From an uncultured Eubacteriales bacterium (GTDB taxonomy: Bacteria > Bacillota > Clostridia > Oscillospirales > Butyricicoccaceae): DNA of 9,514 nt. The DNA lies in NCBI GenBank assembly GCA_910586105.1, contig CAJUGU010000137.1:1-9514 (forward strand). Direction: 5' to 3'. The position numbers and the translations under genes are program-made. Positions 1 through 6,665 of this stretch are shown here, one piece after another. The notes beneath the pieces were generated by a model, which saw only the letters and a program-made list of their open reading frames with translations, did no database searches and had not been told where the DNA came from. The first letter of the stretch is position 1. Each line of letters begins with the position of its first letter.

Positions 1-72
1 GCGCCAAAGGGGCGCGTCCGCCCCTCTGGACTCCCGCGATGCTGCGCATCGCCTGCGCCGCCTGCGGGCGGG
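1..72 (+). repeat. GC-rich palindromic intergenic repeat, copy 1 (cut by window edge)
   Basis: The segment shares three blocks with copies at 3739-3826 (inverted) and 5677-5764: a GCGCCAAAGG/GCGCCAGAGG block, the block CCCCTCTGGACTCCC (identical in copy 2) and a distal GCCTGCGGGCGGG block. The expected CCGGGGC...GCCCCGG hairpin would lie left of base 1, so this copy looks truncated only by the window. Nothing coding is visible in 1-142. Its role is unknown. Confidence 0.6.
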
Positions 73-143
73 GAAAGAGGGAGCTGAGTCAAGCCGATAT
101 GCATACTTGCTCTTGACGGGAGGTTTCCCCCGCACGGCATAGA

Positions 144-172
144 AAAAGCGTCCCGAACGGCGGGACGCTTTT
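144..172 (-). terminator. Rho-independent terminator of the flavin-reductase gene / ftsK operon
   Basis: This is a perfect 12-bp inverted repeat (AAAAGCGTCCCG at 144-155, CGGGACGCTTTT at 161-172) with a 5-base loop. Read on the minus strand it ends in a T-run (147-143). It lies 10 bases past the stop of the gene ending at 182. A/T tracts on both sides mean it could work in both directions. Confidence 0.85.
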
Positions 173-181
173 CCGGTTCCA

Positions 182-679
182 TCAATTTTGATACGCGGCG
201 ACGATCTCGCCAATGTACTGCGTATGGGCGTCGCCCGCAGGATAGTTCGCCTTCGCAAGCGCCGGGTCGATCAGGTTTTCGATCGGGAGCCCGACGCGAT
301 ACAGCTTCCTGCAAACCAGCACCAGCTCTGCCTCGGCGAACGTCGGGCAACCATCGATAAACACCGGCGTTAAGCCGCTGGCGTTCATCTTATCCATATC
401 GCGCCCCGAAGCCGAGCCCAGCCGGTTCAGCGCTTCACGGCAGCCATCCTTTAAAAACGTGAGCGTGAAATATTCGTTCCGGTCCACGAACTCCTTCGTA
501 TAACGGCTTTCCCGGACATAGACCGTACAAGACGGCTTTTGCCAGATCACGCCCAGCGCGCCCCAGCTCACCGTCATCATATTGAACGCGCCCGGTTCGC
601 CCGCCGCGAGCAGCGCCCACTGCTGATGCAGCTTTTCAAACGGGTTCACCGTCAAGGTTTTTACATCGATCGCTTCCAT
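182..679 (-). CDS. Flavin reductase-like FMN-binding split-barrel protein
   Basis: The protein has 165 residues, the usual size of a single-domain flavin reductase-like protein (FMN-binding split barrel, DIM6/NTAB type). The N-terminal half has the family pattern: a strand with NMMTVSWGALGVIWQKP (about residues 33-49), then CTVYVRESRYTKEFVDRNEYF, where FMN phosphate-contacting residues normally lie, then a hydrophobic strand. Members bind FMN and reduce flavins or other small substrates with NAD(P)H. The substrate cannot be read from sequence. The ATG at 679 has an AAGGAGGG ribosome binding site (688-695) 8 bases upstream, so the start is well supported. It begins 49 bases after the ftsK stop on the same strand with no hairpin between them, so cotranscription with ftsK is likely. 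A strong terminator follows. There is no signal peptide or membrane segment, so it should be cytoplasmic. Confidence 0.85.
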   Translation of the reverse strand: MEAIDVKTLTVNPFEKLHQQWALLAAGEPGAFNMMTVSWGALGVIWQKPSCTVYVRESRYTKEFVDRNEYFTLTFLKDGCREALNRLGSASGRDMDKMNASGLTPVFIDGCPTFAEAELVLVCRKLYRVGLPIENLIDPALAKANYPAGDAHTQYIGEIVAAYQN

Positions 680-728
680 TTATGAAGCCCTCCTTCAACA
701 TTTCATGTGCCTGAATCAGTATATGCGG

Positions 729-3533
729 TCAAGGCAGGTCTGCCCGCCGCAATTTCATTTCCTTCCATTCGTCCTTGGTGATCAGGATCTGGCGCGGCTT
801 GGAGCCTTCAAACGGCCCTACGATCCCGCGTTCTTCCATCTGATCGACGATGCGCGCCGCCCGGGAATATCCCAGCTTGAGCCGCCGCTGCAGCATGGAG
901 GTCGAAGCCTGCCCGCAGCTCATGACGACGTCGATCGCTTCCATCAGCATCTCATCTTCTTCGCCGTCCCCGTCGCCGCCTTTGCCCTTGCCGCCGTCTT
1001 CGCCGTCGCACTGGCGCTCGATATGCTCGAGGATCTCCTCGTTATATTCCGCCGTCGCCGATTCCTTGATCTGCGCGATCACCGCCTCGATCTCCTCCGA
1101 GGAGATGAAACAGCCCTGGATGCGCTGCGGCTTGCCGCTGCCGATCGGCGCATACAGCATATCGCCCTTGCCGATCAGCTTTTCCGCGCCCGGCTGATCC
1201 AATATGATCCGGCTTTCGATCTGGCTCGCCACCGCGAACGCGATACGAGAAGGGATGTTGGATTTCATGATGCCCGTAATAACGTCGGAAGACGGCCGCT
1301 GGGTCGCAACGATCAAATGCATCCCCGCAGCGCGCGCCTTCTGCGCGATCCGGCAGATCGAGGTCTCGACCTCCTTTGCGGCAACCATCATCAGGTCGGC
1401 CAGCTCGTCGATCACGATCACGATCTGCGGCAGCACCTGATAATTGTCCGGCGAATCGTCCTCGGCATACTGCGCGTCCTTCTTCTTCTGGCGCATCAGG
1501 TCGTTGAAGCCCGAAAGGTTGCGCACCTGGTTGTCCGCGAACAGCTTATAACGCCGCTCCATTTCGCCGACCGACCAGTTGAGCGCGCCCGCCGCTTTTT
1601 TCGGGTCGGTGACGACCGGGATCAGCAGGTGCGGCACGCCGTTATAGTTGCCCAGCTCGACCATTTTCGGGTCGACCATGATCAGACGCACTTCCTCCGG
1701 CGTGGAATTGTATAAAATGGAGATCAGCATGGAGTTGACGCACACCGATTTGCCCGAACCGGTCGTGCCCGCGATCAGCAGATGGGGCATTTTCGCGATA
1801 TCGCCAATGACCGGCGTGCCGGTGATATCCTTACCGACGGCAAAGGACAATTTGCTGGTCGCGTTCCGGAACGCCTTGGACGCGATGCATTCGCGGATCG
1901 TGACCACGGTAACGGACTTGTTCGGCACCTCTATGCCGATCGCGACCTTGTCCGGAATCGGCGCGATGCGCACCGAAACCGCGCCCAGCGAAAGCGCGAT
2001 ATCATCCGAAAGCGCCGTGATACGCGAAAACTTGACGCCGCGGGAGATGGTCAGCTCAAACCGCGTGACCGAAGGCCCGCGCACGATGCCGATAATGTTC
2101 GCGTCGATGCCGAACGATTGCAGGGTATCGACCAGCCGCGCGGAATTTTCCTTCAGCTCGTATTCCACGCCCGCGTTGGGAGGCAGCTGCGATTCGGCGA
2201 GCAGATCGAGCGCAGGCTTAATATAGGGCGGCGTCGGGGCCTGCTGGTTTTCGTCCATCTCGGCGGCCATTTTTGCGGCCATCTCCTCGGCCTGCCGTTG
2301 GGCCTCGCGTTTTTCCTCGGCCTTGCTTTTCGGCTTGGGCGGCTTGTCCGTTTTTTCGGCTGCGGCCGATCCGTCCGGCGGGGCGTCGGGCGAGACCGGT
2401 TCGGGCCCCGCCGTCATGCCCGGGAACGCCAGCACCTGCGACGACGCGCCCTCGAACGCGGCGACGTCTTCGTCGTCCAGCTCGATCGAAGGCGAGGAGA
2501 ACTGCACCACCGGCGCAAGGTCGTCCGCCGCCTCCCGCTGCGCATTACGCGCCGCGTTGCGCACCGCCGAAGCCGCCGCGGCAGCCCGTACCTGGTCGGC
2601 GATATCCGGCGGTTCGAGATAGCCGCCCGCTTCATCCGCCTGCTGCTGCACCAGATCCAGGATATCATGCACCGGGGCATCCGCATGCTCCTGCCCTGCG
2701 CCGCGCAGGAATTCCGCGGGCGTGATCGGTTTTTTCCGCCGCGCCTGCGCGACCGTCTGCGCCGGCGGCTTTTGGAGGATGGAATCGTCTTCGCCCAGCA
2801 CCGGCGGCACGGGCTTTTCATCATCCAGCGGGATGTTATAGTTCGCAATATTCGGTTTGGCGCGCGCCTGCTGCCGCTGTTGGCGTAACACATGCAGGTT
2901 CGGCAGCTCGGGCGGCGCTTCGTAGCGCTCGCGCTCCTCTTCCGAATCGTATTCATATTCCGGAGGTCTCAGCGCCTCCCACAACATGGCCGGCGTGATC
3001 CGGGCCGCCGCCAGCAGCGCGCCCACGACCAGAACGACCAGAACGAGCACCGACCCGAACCAGCTGAGCGCCCATTCCAGCCCGCAGAACAGCAGCCCGC
3101 CCAGCAGCCCGCCGGAGCGCAGCTCCGCCCCGACGGTCAGCAGCTGGGAAACCAGCGCGCTGCCGCGCTCAAAATCATTGCCCCAGAAAACCGCGTGCAG
3201 CAGCGCGCCGATCAGCACCGGTTCGACGGCGATACAGAACGCCCGCAGGCGGATCGGACCCTTCCGGCGGATGAACAGCAGCGCGGAAATGGCGATCAGC
3301 GCAAACGGCAGCAAATACAGACCCACGCCCAGCAATCCGCCCAGGAAACGGCGCATGACCTGAAGCACCGCCCCCTCGATCGGCAAAAGCGCCAGCAGCG
3401 AGATCACGCCCAGGATCCCCCAGATCATGCCCCAGACCCCGCGCGGCAACCCGCCGGAGGGTTCCGGCTGCGCGGGAGCGCGGCTGCGGCTGGATGCGGT
3501 TTTTGTTGATGTCTTCTTTTTTCCTGCGGCCAA
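729..3533 (-). CDS. ftsK: DNA translocase FtsK/SpoIIIE
   Basis: This is a 934-residue septum-anchored ATPase that pumps chromosomal DNA during division or sporulation. Residues about 35-178 hold the N-terminal hydrophobic membrane segments (about 35-52, 64-88, 98-118, 140-178). Residues about 190-500 are a charged Pro/Gln/Ala-rich linker. The motor follows, with Walker A GTTGSGKS at 589-596 and Walker B IVIVIDELADLMM with Asp709-Glu710. The family segment ATQRPSSDVITGIMKSNIPS comes after it. The C-terminal gamma winged helix (about 861-934, MLMEAIDVVMS...GYSRAARIVDQMEERGIVG) normally reads orienting DNA motifs. I chose TTG at 3533 because ACCTCC at 3542-3547 (GGAGGT on the coding strand) lies 8 bases upstream and the product begins MAAGKKK. 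The open frame runs on to 3725, but that extension reads through a hairpin and non-protein-like intergenic DNA. FtsK versus SpoIIIE cannot be settled here. The flavin-reductase-like gene follows after 49 bases. Confidence 0.96.
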   Translation of the reverse strand: MAAGKKKTSTKTASSRSRAPAQPEPSGGLPRGVWGMIWGILGVISLLALLPIEGAVLQVMRRFLGGLLGVGLYLLPFALIAISALLFIRRKGPIRLRAFCIAVEPVLIGALLHAVFWGNDFERGSALVSQLLTVGAELRSGGLLGGLLFCGLEWALSWFGSVLVLVVLVVGALLAAARITPAMLWEALRPPEYEYDSEEERERYEAPPELPNLHVLRQQRQQARAKPNIANYNIPLDDEKPVPPVLGEDDSILQKPPAQTVAQARRKKPITPAEFLRGAGQEHADAPVHDILDLVQQQADEAGGYLEPPDIADQVRAAAAASAVRNAARNAQREAADDLAPVVQFSSPSIELDDEDVAAFEGASSQVLAFPGMTAGPEPVSPDAPPDGSAAAEKTDKPPKPKSKAEEKREAQRQAEEMAAKMAAEMDENQQAPTPPYIKPALDLLAESQLPPNAGVEYELKENSARLVDTLQSFGIDANIIGIVRGPSVTRFELTISRGVKFSRITALSDDIALSLGAVSVRIAPIPDKVAIGIEVPNKSVTVVTIRECIASKAFRNATSKLSFAVGKDITGTPVIGDIAKMPHLLIAGTTGSGKSVCVNSMLISILYNSTPEEVRLIMVDPKMVELGNYNGVPHLLIPVVTDPKKAAGALNWSVGEMERRYKLFADNQVRNLSGFNDLMRQKKKDAQYAEDDSPDNYQVLPQIVIVIDELADLMMVAAKEVETSICRIAQKARAAGMHLIVATQRPSSDVITGIMKSNIPSRIAFAVASQIESRIILDQPGAEKLIGKGDMLYAPIGSGKPQRIQGCFISSEEIEAVIAQIKESATAEYNEEILEHIERQCDGEDGGKGKGGDGDGEEDEMLMEAIDVVMSCGQASTSMLQRRLKLGYSRAARIVDQMEERGIVGPFEGSKPRQILITKDEWKEMKLRRADLP

Positions 3534-3549
3534 AGTGCCACACCTCCAT

Positions 3550-3573
3550 AAAAACCGGCAGGACGCTCCTGCC
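3550..3573 (-). terminator. Terminator-like hairpin in the ftsK leader
   Basis: GGCAGGA (3557-3563) and TCCTGCC (3567-3573) form a perfect 7-bp stem with a 3-base loop. On the minus strand it is followed by GG and a T5 run (3554-3550). It ends 3 bases before the ftsK ribosome binding site (3542-3547). It could insulate ftsK from upstream transcription or act as a leader attenuator. I see no convincing promoter between it and the ftsK start. Confidence 0.6.
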
Positions 3574-3659
3574 TGAGATCGTTGTATCGAAAAATAAAAC
3601 CGTAGAATAAAAAGCGGTCGAAAACCGGGGCGCTTGTCCACCCGGTCACGACGAAAACC

Positions 3660-3693
3660 CGCCCTGCCCGCTGTCCTTATGGCGGGCAGGGCG
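3660..3693 (-). terminator. Candidate terminator/hairpin downstream of uppP
   Basis: A perfect 12-bp inverted repeat (CGCCCTGCCCGC at 3660-3671, GCGGGCAGGGCG at 3682-3693) with a 10-base loop. On the minus strand it is followed by GGGTTTTCG, a short T-run. It lies 157 bases after the uppP stop, beyond repeat copy 2. It is probably the transcription stop for uppP, but the weak T-tract makes this uncertain. Confidence 0.5.
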
Positions 3694-3738
3694 AACGGGG
3701 CCGCGCGCCTGAAGCCACGCGGCAAGCCGCGCCTTCCC

Positions 3739-3826
3739 TCCCGCCCGCAGGCGTGGATGGGAGTCCAGAGGGGCTAGCCCCTCTGGCGCCCGCCGCGCAG
3801 GCGCGGGGGCCGGGGCGGCGCCCCGG
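3739..3826 (-). repeat. GC-rich palindromic intergenic repeat, copy 2 (inverted)
   Basis: On the minus strand this copy has the same order of parts as copy 3. First is CCGGGGC/GCCCCGG with a 3-base loop (3810-3826). Then comes a perfect 22-base palindrome of CCAGAGGGGCT and its complement (3765-3786), followed by GGACTCCC. Last is CGCCTGCGGGCGGG (3739-3752). Together with the two hairpins at 3550-3573 and 3660-3693 it fills the 316-base gap between ftsK and uppP. No gene is seen there. Confidence 0.65.
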
Positions 3827-3849
3827 ACGCGAACGGCGGGCTTCGCACC

Positions 3850-4689
3850 TCACGCGGCGCGGAAGTGCTGGATCAGCGAGGCGATCAGCGTGATAACGCC
3901 TACCAATGTGCAGTAGATCACGAAGGGCCGGAAATGCCCCCGCGTCGTCACCAGCCGGATCAGCCGGATCGCCAGCAGACCCGATACCATCGAAAACACG
4001 ATCCCCAACAGGTATAAGTGGATCGGTACCCCCGCAAGCTCCGCCTGCTGCAATGCGTCGCCAACCTCCAGCAGGTTCGCGCCGAAAACGACCGGCAGCG
4101 ACATGATAAACGCAAACCGTACCGCAAAATCACGGCTGAAGCCGCAGAACAGCCCCGCGCAGATCGTCGAGCCCGAACGCGATATCCCCGGCACGACCGC
4201 TACCGCCTGCGCACAGCCCACCAGAAAGGCGTCCAGCCAGCTCGCATTGGATGCATCCTTGCGCAGCCGCGGGGCCCGCTCGCTCAAAAGCAGCACCAAC
4301 GCCGTGACCAGCAGCGCGACGCCGACAAACGTCGTGTTGGAAAACAACGTTTCCAGTTTGTCCTTGATCAGCAGCACCGGGAACATCGGTATAATGGTAA
4401 TCAGCACCATCACGATGAACCGGCGATACGGTCGGCCCTCCAGCCGGAAACCGCTCCGCACCCAGCCGAAAATTTCGACCAGCAGCTCCCGGATGTCCCC
4501 CCAGAACGCGATGAACACCGAGACCAGCGTACCAAAGTGCAGGAGCACGTCGAACAGCATATAGTCCGCCTCCACATCGGAGCCGCCAAAAAAGCTCTGC
4601 ACCAACACCAGGTGCCCCGACGAGGACACCGGCAGGAATTCTGTCAGACCCTGCACGACGCCGAGCAGGATCGCAAGCCAGGCTGTCAT
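3850..4689 (-). CDS. uppP: Undecaprenyl-diphosphatase UppP (BacA family)
   Basis: This is a 279-residue integral membrane enzyme, the usual length for the family. It dephosphorylates undecaprenyl pyrophosphate to the monophosphate, recycling the lipid carrier for peptidoglycan and other wall polymers. Overproduction of family members gives bacitracin resistance. Both family motifs are intact: GLTEFLPVSSSGH at residues 14-26 (Glu17, Ser22-Ser24, His26) and PGISRSGST at 167-175 (Arg171). Several hydrophobic helices follow (about 45-65, 92-107, 121-136, 191-208, 226-245, 254-273). The ATG at 4689 is preceded on the coding strand by a G-rich GGAGGGG about 10 bases upstream, a fair ribosome binding site. 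It is a single gene, separated from the XRE gene upstream by a terminator and from ftsK downstream by 316 bases. Nothing looks damaged. Confidence 0.96.
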   Translation of the reverse strand: MTAWLAILLGVVQGLTEFLPVSSSGHLVLVQSFFGGSDVEADYMLFDVLLHFGTLVSVFIAFWGDIRELLVEIFGWVRSGFRLEGRPYRRFIVMVLITIIPMFPVLLIKDKLETLFSNTTFVGVALLVTALVLLLSERAPRLRKDASNASWLDAFLVGCAQAVAVVPGISRSGSTICAGLFCGFSRDFAVRFAFIMSLPVVFGANLLEVGDALQQAELAGVPIHLYLLGIVFSMVSGLLAIRLIRLVTTRGHFRPFVIYCTLVGVITLIASLIQHFRAA

Positions 4690-4736
4690 ATCCTTGTTTC
4701 CCCTCCCCCAATAAAATTGAAATCTATACGTCTATA

Positions 4737-4766
4737 ATACTACCACATTCCCCGGAGGTATTCCAA
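4737..4766 (-). promoter_or_regulatory. Candidate uppP promoter
   Basis: On the minus strand there is a TTGGAA -35 (4761-4766), an 18-base spacer and a TAGTAT -10 (4737-4742), 47 bases before the uppP start. The region is AT-rich and sits between the XRE terminator and uppP. The match is only moderate. Confidence 0.35.
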
Positions 4767-4830
4767 CCTTTTTTTTGAGCCGGGCAGAAAAAATTGCCGC
4801 AGCCCTCTCGCGCGGCAGTTTCGGGGAACG

Positions 4831-4852
4831 AAAAAGCGCCCCGCAGGGCGCT
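4831..4852 (-). terminator. Rho-independent terminator of the XRE regulator gene
   Basis: AGCGCCC (4835-4841) and GGGCGCT (4846-4852) form a 7-bp stem with a 4-base loop. On the minus strand it is followed by a T5 run (4835-4831). It starts 10 bases after the stop codon of the gene ending at 4863. Confidence 0.85.
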
Positions 4853-4862
4853 CCAGCCAGCC

Positions 4863-5558
4863 TCAGCGCCTGCGATCGCCCGCCGGGAGCGCGTCGCCAA
4901 GCGCCGTCAATGCGTCGGATACCGTTTGCAGCAGCGTCAGCAGCGACGAGGCTTCGTCGGGGTACTGCGCCGTCAGTTCCGCTGGGGATAAATGCGGCAG
5001 CGTCACCGGCTCCGCTTCGATGCCGAACTGCCCTTCGCCCGCCGCCGCCATCCGCAGCCGCAGCTCGCTCAGCTTCAGTTGCGCGTCGCACAGCGCCTCG
5101 AAGTGTTCGCCCTTCGTGCGGAACATCGCGTCGACGCTTTCCGGGGCCGCCCGGTAAAGATAGCGGAACGCCTTGTAAATGCTCACCGACAGATAGCCTG
5201 CCAGCTCCTGCGGCAGCTGACGGCTCCCCGAACGCCCCGCCGCATCCAGCAGCAGCGCGACCGCTTCCGTGACCATCTTCTTTTCCGCGCTTTCCAGCGC
5301 CGGGCGCGCGGGCTCCGCCATCCGTCCGACGGGCACCGCCGAACCGTCGCGCGCCATGCTGCGCCCCAGCAAGTAATCGCAGGAGACCCCGTAGTAGTCC
5401 GCAGCGCGCACGACAAAGCCAAGCCCCGGTTCCCGCAGGCCGTTCTCGTAGTGGCTCAGCAGCGCCTGCGAGACTTCCAGGTCCCCGGCGGCAGTGCGCT
5501 GGCTTATCTTTTTTTCACGCCGCAGCAACGCAAGCGTGCGGGAAAAATCACTTGCCAT
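4863..5558 (-). CDS. XRE-family helix-turn-helix transcriptional regulator
   Basis: The protein has 231 residues. Residues about 6-65 are a Cro/CI-type helix-turn-helix domain: LALLRREKKISQRTAAGDLEVSQALLSHYENG, with the recognition helix around 30-39, ending in the typical GVSCDYLLGRS. Residues about 85-231 are a helical C-terminal region I do not recognise. It is rich in Ala, Leu and Glu with no cysteine pair or catalytic signature, and it may sense a ligand or mediate oligomerisation. There is no transmembrane segment. The ATG at 5558 is preceded by AAGGGGAG about 13 bases upstream, a loose ribosome binding site. Because its own promoter starts transcription about 30 bases upstream, an earlier start is excluded. 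It is monocistronic, with a promoter and terminator of its own, between uppP and the BlaI-type gene. Its targets cannot be inferred. Confidence 0.88.
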   Translation of the reverse strand: MASDFSRTLALLRREKKISQRTAAGDLEVSQALLSHYENGLREPGLGFVVRAADYYGVSCDYLLGRSMARDGSAVPVGRMAEPARPALESAEKKMVTEAVALLLDAAGRSGSRQLPQELAGYLSVSIYKAFRYLYRAAPESVDAMFRTKGEHFEALCDAQLKLSELRLRMAAAGEGQFGIEAEPVTLPHLSPAELTAQYPDEASSLLTLLQTVSDALTALGDALPAGDRRR

Positions 5559-5594
5559 TCGTCTATACGGTCTCCCCTTGCAAAATCTACTTAT

Positions 5595-5623
5595 AGTATA
5601 CCCCGGTTATTACTCTTTGTAAA
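5595..5623 (-). promoter_or_regulatory. Sigma-A-type promoter of the XRE regulator
   Basis: On the minus strand a TTTACA -35 (5618-5623), an exact 17-base spacer and a TATACT -10 (5595-5600) predict a start near 5588. The leader to the ATG at 5558 would be about 30 bases. No clear dyad operator overlaps it. Confidence 0.75.
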
Positions 5624-5676
5624 GTTTTTTTCAGCGGGAAATTTCGTTTTTTGCAAAAAAAGAGAGAAAGACGCCG

Positions 5677-5764
5677 CCGGGGCTCTGCCCCGGAACCCCG
5701 GTCCTGCGCGGACAGCGCCAAAGGGACTCGTCCCTTTGGAATCCCTTCCTCGCCTGCGGGCGGG
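5677..5764 (+). repeat. GC-rich palindromic intergenic repeat, copy 3
   Basis: This is the most complete plus-strand copy. It has a CCGGGGC/GCCCCGG hairpin with a 3-base loop (5677-5693). A second perfect hairpin, CCAAAGGGA/TCCCTTTGG with a CTCG loop, lies at 5718-5739. The distal block CGCCTGCGGGCGGG is at 5751-5764. It shares part order and spacing with the inverted copy at 3739-3826. It sits between the xre promoter and the blaI-type gene, where no gene is visible. Confidence 0.65.
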
Positions 5765-5796
5765 ATGGGTGCAGCCAAAGCCGCTTATGCATGCGT

Positions 5797-5828
5797 CTTC
5801 GCCCCACCAAAACGACGGCGGGGCGAAG
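5797..5828. repeat. 9-bp inverted repeat (possible hairpin)
   Basis: CTTCGCCCC (5797-5805) and GGGGCGAAG (5820-5828) are perfect complements with a 14-base loop. There is no T-run on either side, so a simple terminator is unlikely. It lies 140 bases past the BlaI-type gene's stop (minus strand). Confidence 0.45.
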
Positions 5829-5968
5829 GGGCAAACTCGGCTAAGAACCTGTATTCATAAGCTAAAGTGGTGGATGGACGGTAGATGGCGCATCCCGATC
5901 GTTTGTGTGCCGCCAGCCGCATACGCCCCCCTGCGGGCGGTGTCTGACGGATGGCAAACACCGTCCGT
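5829..5968. other. Intergenic stretch downstream of the BlaI-type gene, no feature recognised
   Basis: No plausible gene is seen. A weak stem (CGGATGG with CCGTCCG, one G-T pair) occurs around 5950-5970 near the BlaI-type stop codon, but it lacks a T-run in the direction of that gene. I found no convincing terminator for the BlaI-type operon here. Confidence 0.3.
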
Positions 5969-6388
5969 TTATTTGCCTTCTTCGCGTTTATCTTGCGCCA
6001 TTGCTCCTTCACGATCCCAACGCGCCACTGCTTCTTCCAGCATGCGGCGCAGTTCGGTCATCTCCTCATCGGTGACCGTAGGCTCGCTCAGCATCTGCGC
6101 GAAGAGCTGTTTCAGAGAAATACCGAATATGGAATCCAGCAGAGACCGGATCCAGCGCCGCCGCGCCTCCTTACGGGTAAAGGTGGGTTCGCAGACAAAG
6201 CCGGGTTCGGTGCGGCGGATAAACCCTTTTTCAATCAGGCGGGTCGTTATCGTGCATGCCGTATCTTCCGACCAGCCGGCTTCTGCGGATAACTGCGCGG
6301 CCAGTTCGCCGACGCGGATAGGCCCTTTGTCCCAAATCAGATTCATTACCCGCAGTTCACCGGGCAGCAGACCCATTTTTTTCTTCAC
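5969..6388 (-). CDS. BlaI/MecI/CopY-family transcriptional repressor
   Basis: The protein has 139 residues, close to the usual 120-140 of the family. Residues about 7-70 are the winged-helix DNA-binding domain: LLPGELRVMNLIWDKGPIRVGELA, then AGWSEDTACTITTRLIEKGFIRR, where the WSxxT recognition helix begins at Trp39, then a wing to about residue 68. Residues about 75-125 (IRSLLDSIFGISLKQLFAQML...EEMTELRRMLEE) are the C-terminal helical dimerisation and proteolysis region. Family members repress beta-lactamase, mecA or copper genes and are inactivated by a paired BlaR1/MecR1 sensor protease or by metal. No M56 sensor gene is visible here. I chose the GTG at 6388 because AAGGAGGT (6399-6406) lies 10 bases upstream; ATG at 6376 is an alternative. 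It lies 25 bases after a small ORF in a likely two-gene operon with operator-like dyads at its promoter, suggesting autoregulation. The real targets are unknown. Confidence 0.88.
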   Translation of the reverse strand: MKKKMGLLPGELRVMNLIWDKGPIRVGELAAQLSAEAGWSEDTACTITTRLIEKGFIRRTEPGFVCEPTFTRKEARRRWIRSLLDSIFGISLKQLFAQMLSEPTVTDEEMTELRRMLEEAVARWDREGAMAQDKREEGK

Positions 6389-6413
6389 AACGGTCGTGAC
6401 CTCCTTCGATTTT

Positions 6414-6647
6414 TCAAGGCCGCGCCCACCGTCGCGGAATCTGAGAGGCAGCGATTTTTTCGATCTGCCTGTGCAGCAGCGAAACGGTGAAGGCGTTATA
6501 ATCAGGATAAGGGGCGTGGGCGTAACCCTTGGCGGCAGTCAGCAGCGCCCGGCCACAGGCGGCCCGTTCAGTCTGAGCGCTGCGCCGCAGCACGGCCAAT
6601 GCGCGGCCTTGCGGCAGCAGGCGAAACAGGATCGCAGTCGTGGTCAT
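6414..6647 (-). CDS. Uncharacterised 77-residue basic protein, first gene of the blaI-type operon
   Basis: I do not recognise this protein. It is 77 residues, Arg/Ala-rich and basic, with one cysteine, no signal peptide and no clear membrane segment. It reads MTTTAILFRLLPQGR..., and a more variable middle (GYAHAPYPDYNAFTVSLLH) ends in IPRRWARP. The open frame continues upstream to 6692, but that start lies inside the promoter. The transcript should begin near 6676. On the coding strand AAGGGAG (6651-6657) is followed at once by ATGATG; the second ATG (6647) gives the more acceptable spacing. Its stop lies 25 bases before the GTG of the BlaI-type repressor, so the two are probably cotranscribed. 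It could be a small partner of the repressor, a short leader ORF coupled to it, or a remnant of a longer gene. Coding status is likely from the operon layout but unproven. Confidence 0.55.
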   Translation of the reverse strand: MTTTAILFRLLPQGRALAVLRRSAQTERAACGRALLTAAKGYAHAPYPDYNAFTVSLLHRQIEKIAASQIPRRWARP

Positions 6648-6665
6648 CATCTCCCTTTCAAGCAT

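Noticed and set aside
705..2888. Long plus-strand open frames opposite ftsK (705-1715, 1782-2888)
   Set aside because: They are Arg/His/Asp-rich antisense shadows of a clearly conserved FtsK frame.
3534..3725. Upstream extension of the ftsK frame to an ATG at 3725 (998 residues)
   Set aside because: The extra 64 residues are encoded by intergenic hairpins and have non-FtsK composition. TTG at 3533 has a well-spaced GGAGGT and gives a normal N-terminus.
4018..4737. 239-codon plus-strand frame opposite uppP
   Set aside because: It is antisense to intact UppP motifs, and its Arg/Gln/His-rich composition is typical of shadows.
5940..5968. Possible terminator for the BlaI-type operon
   Set aside because: The stem is short and has a mismatch on the minus strand, with no T-run in that direction.
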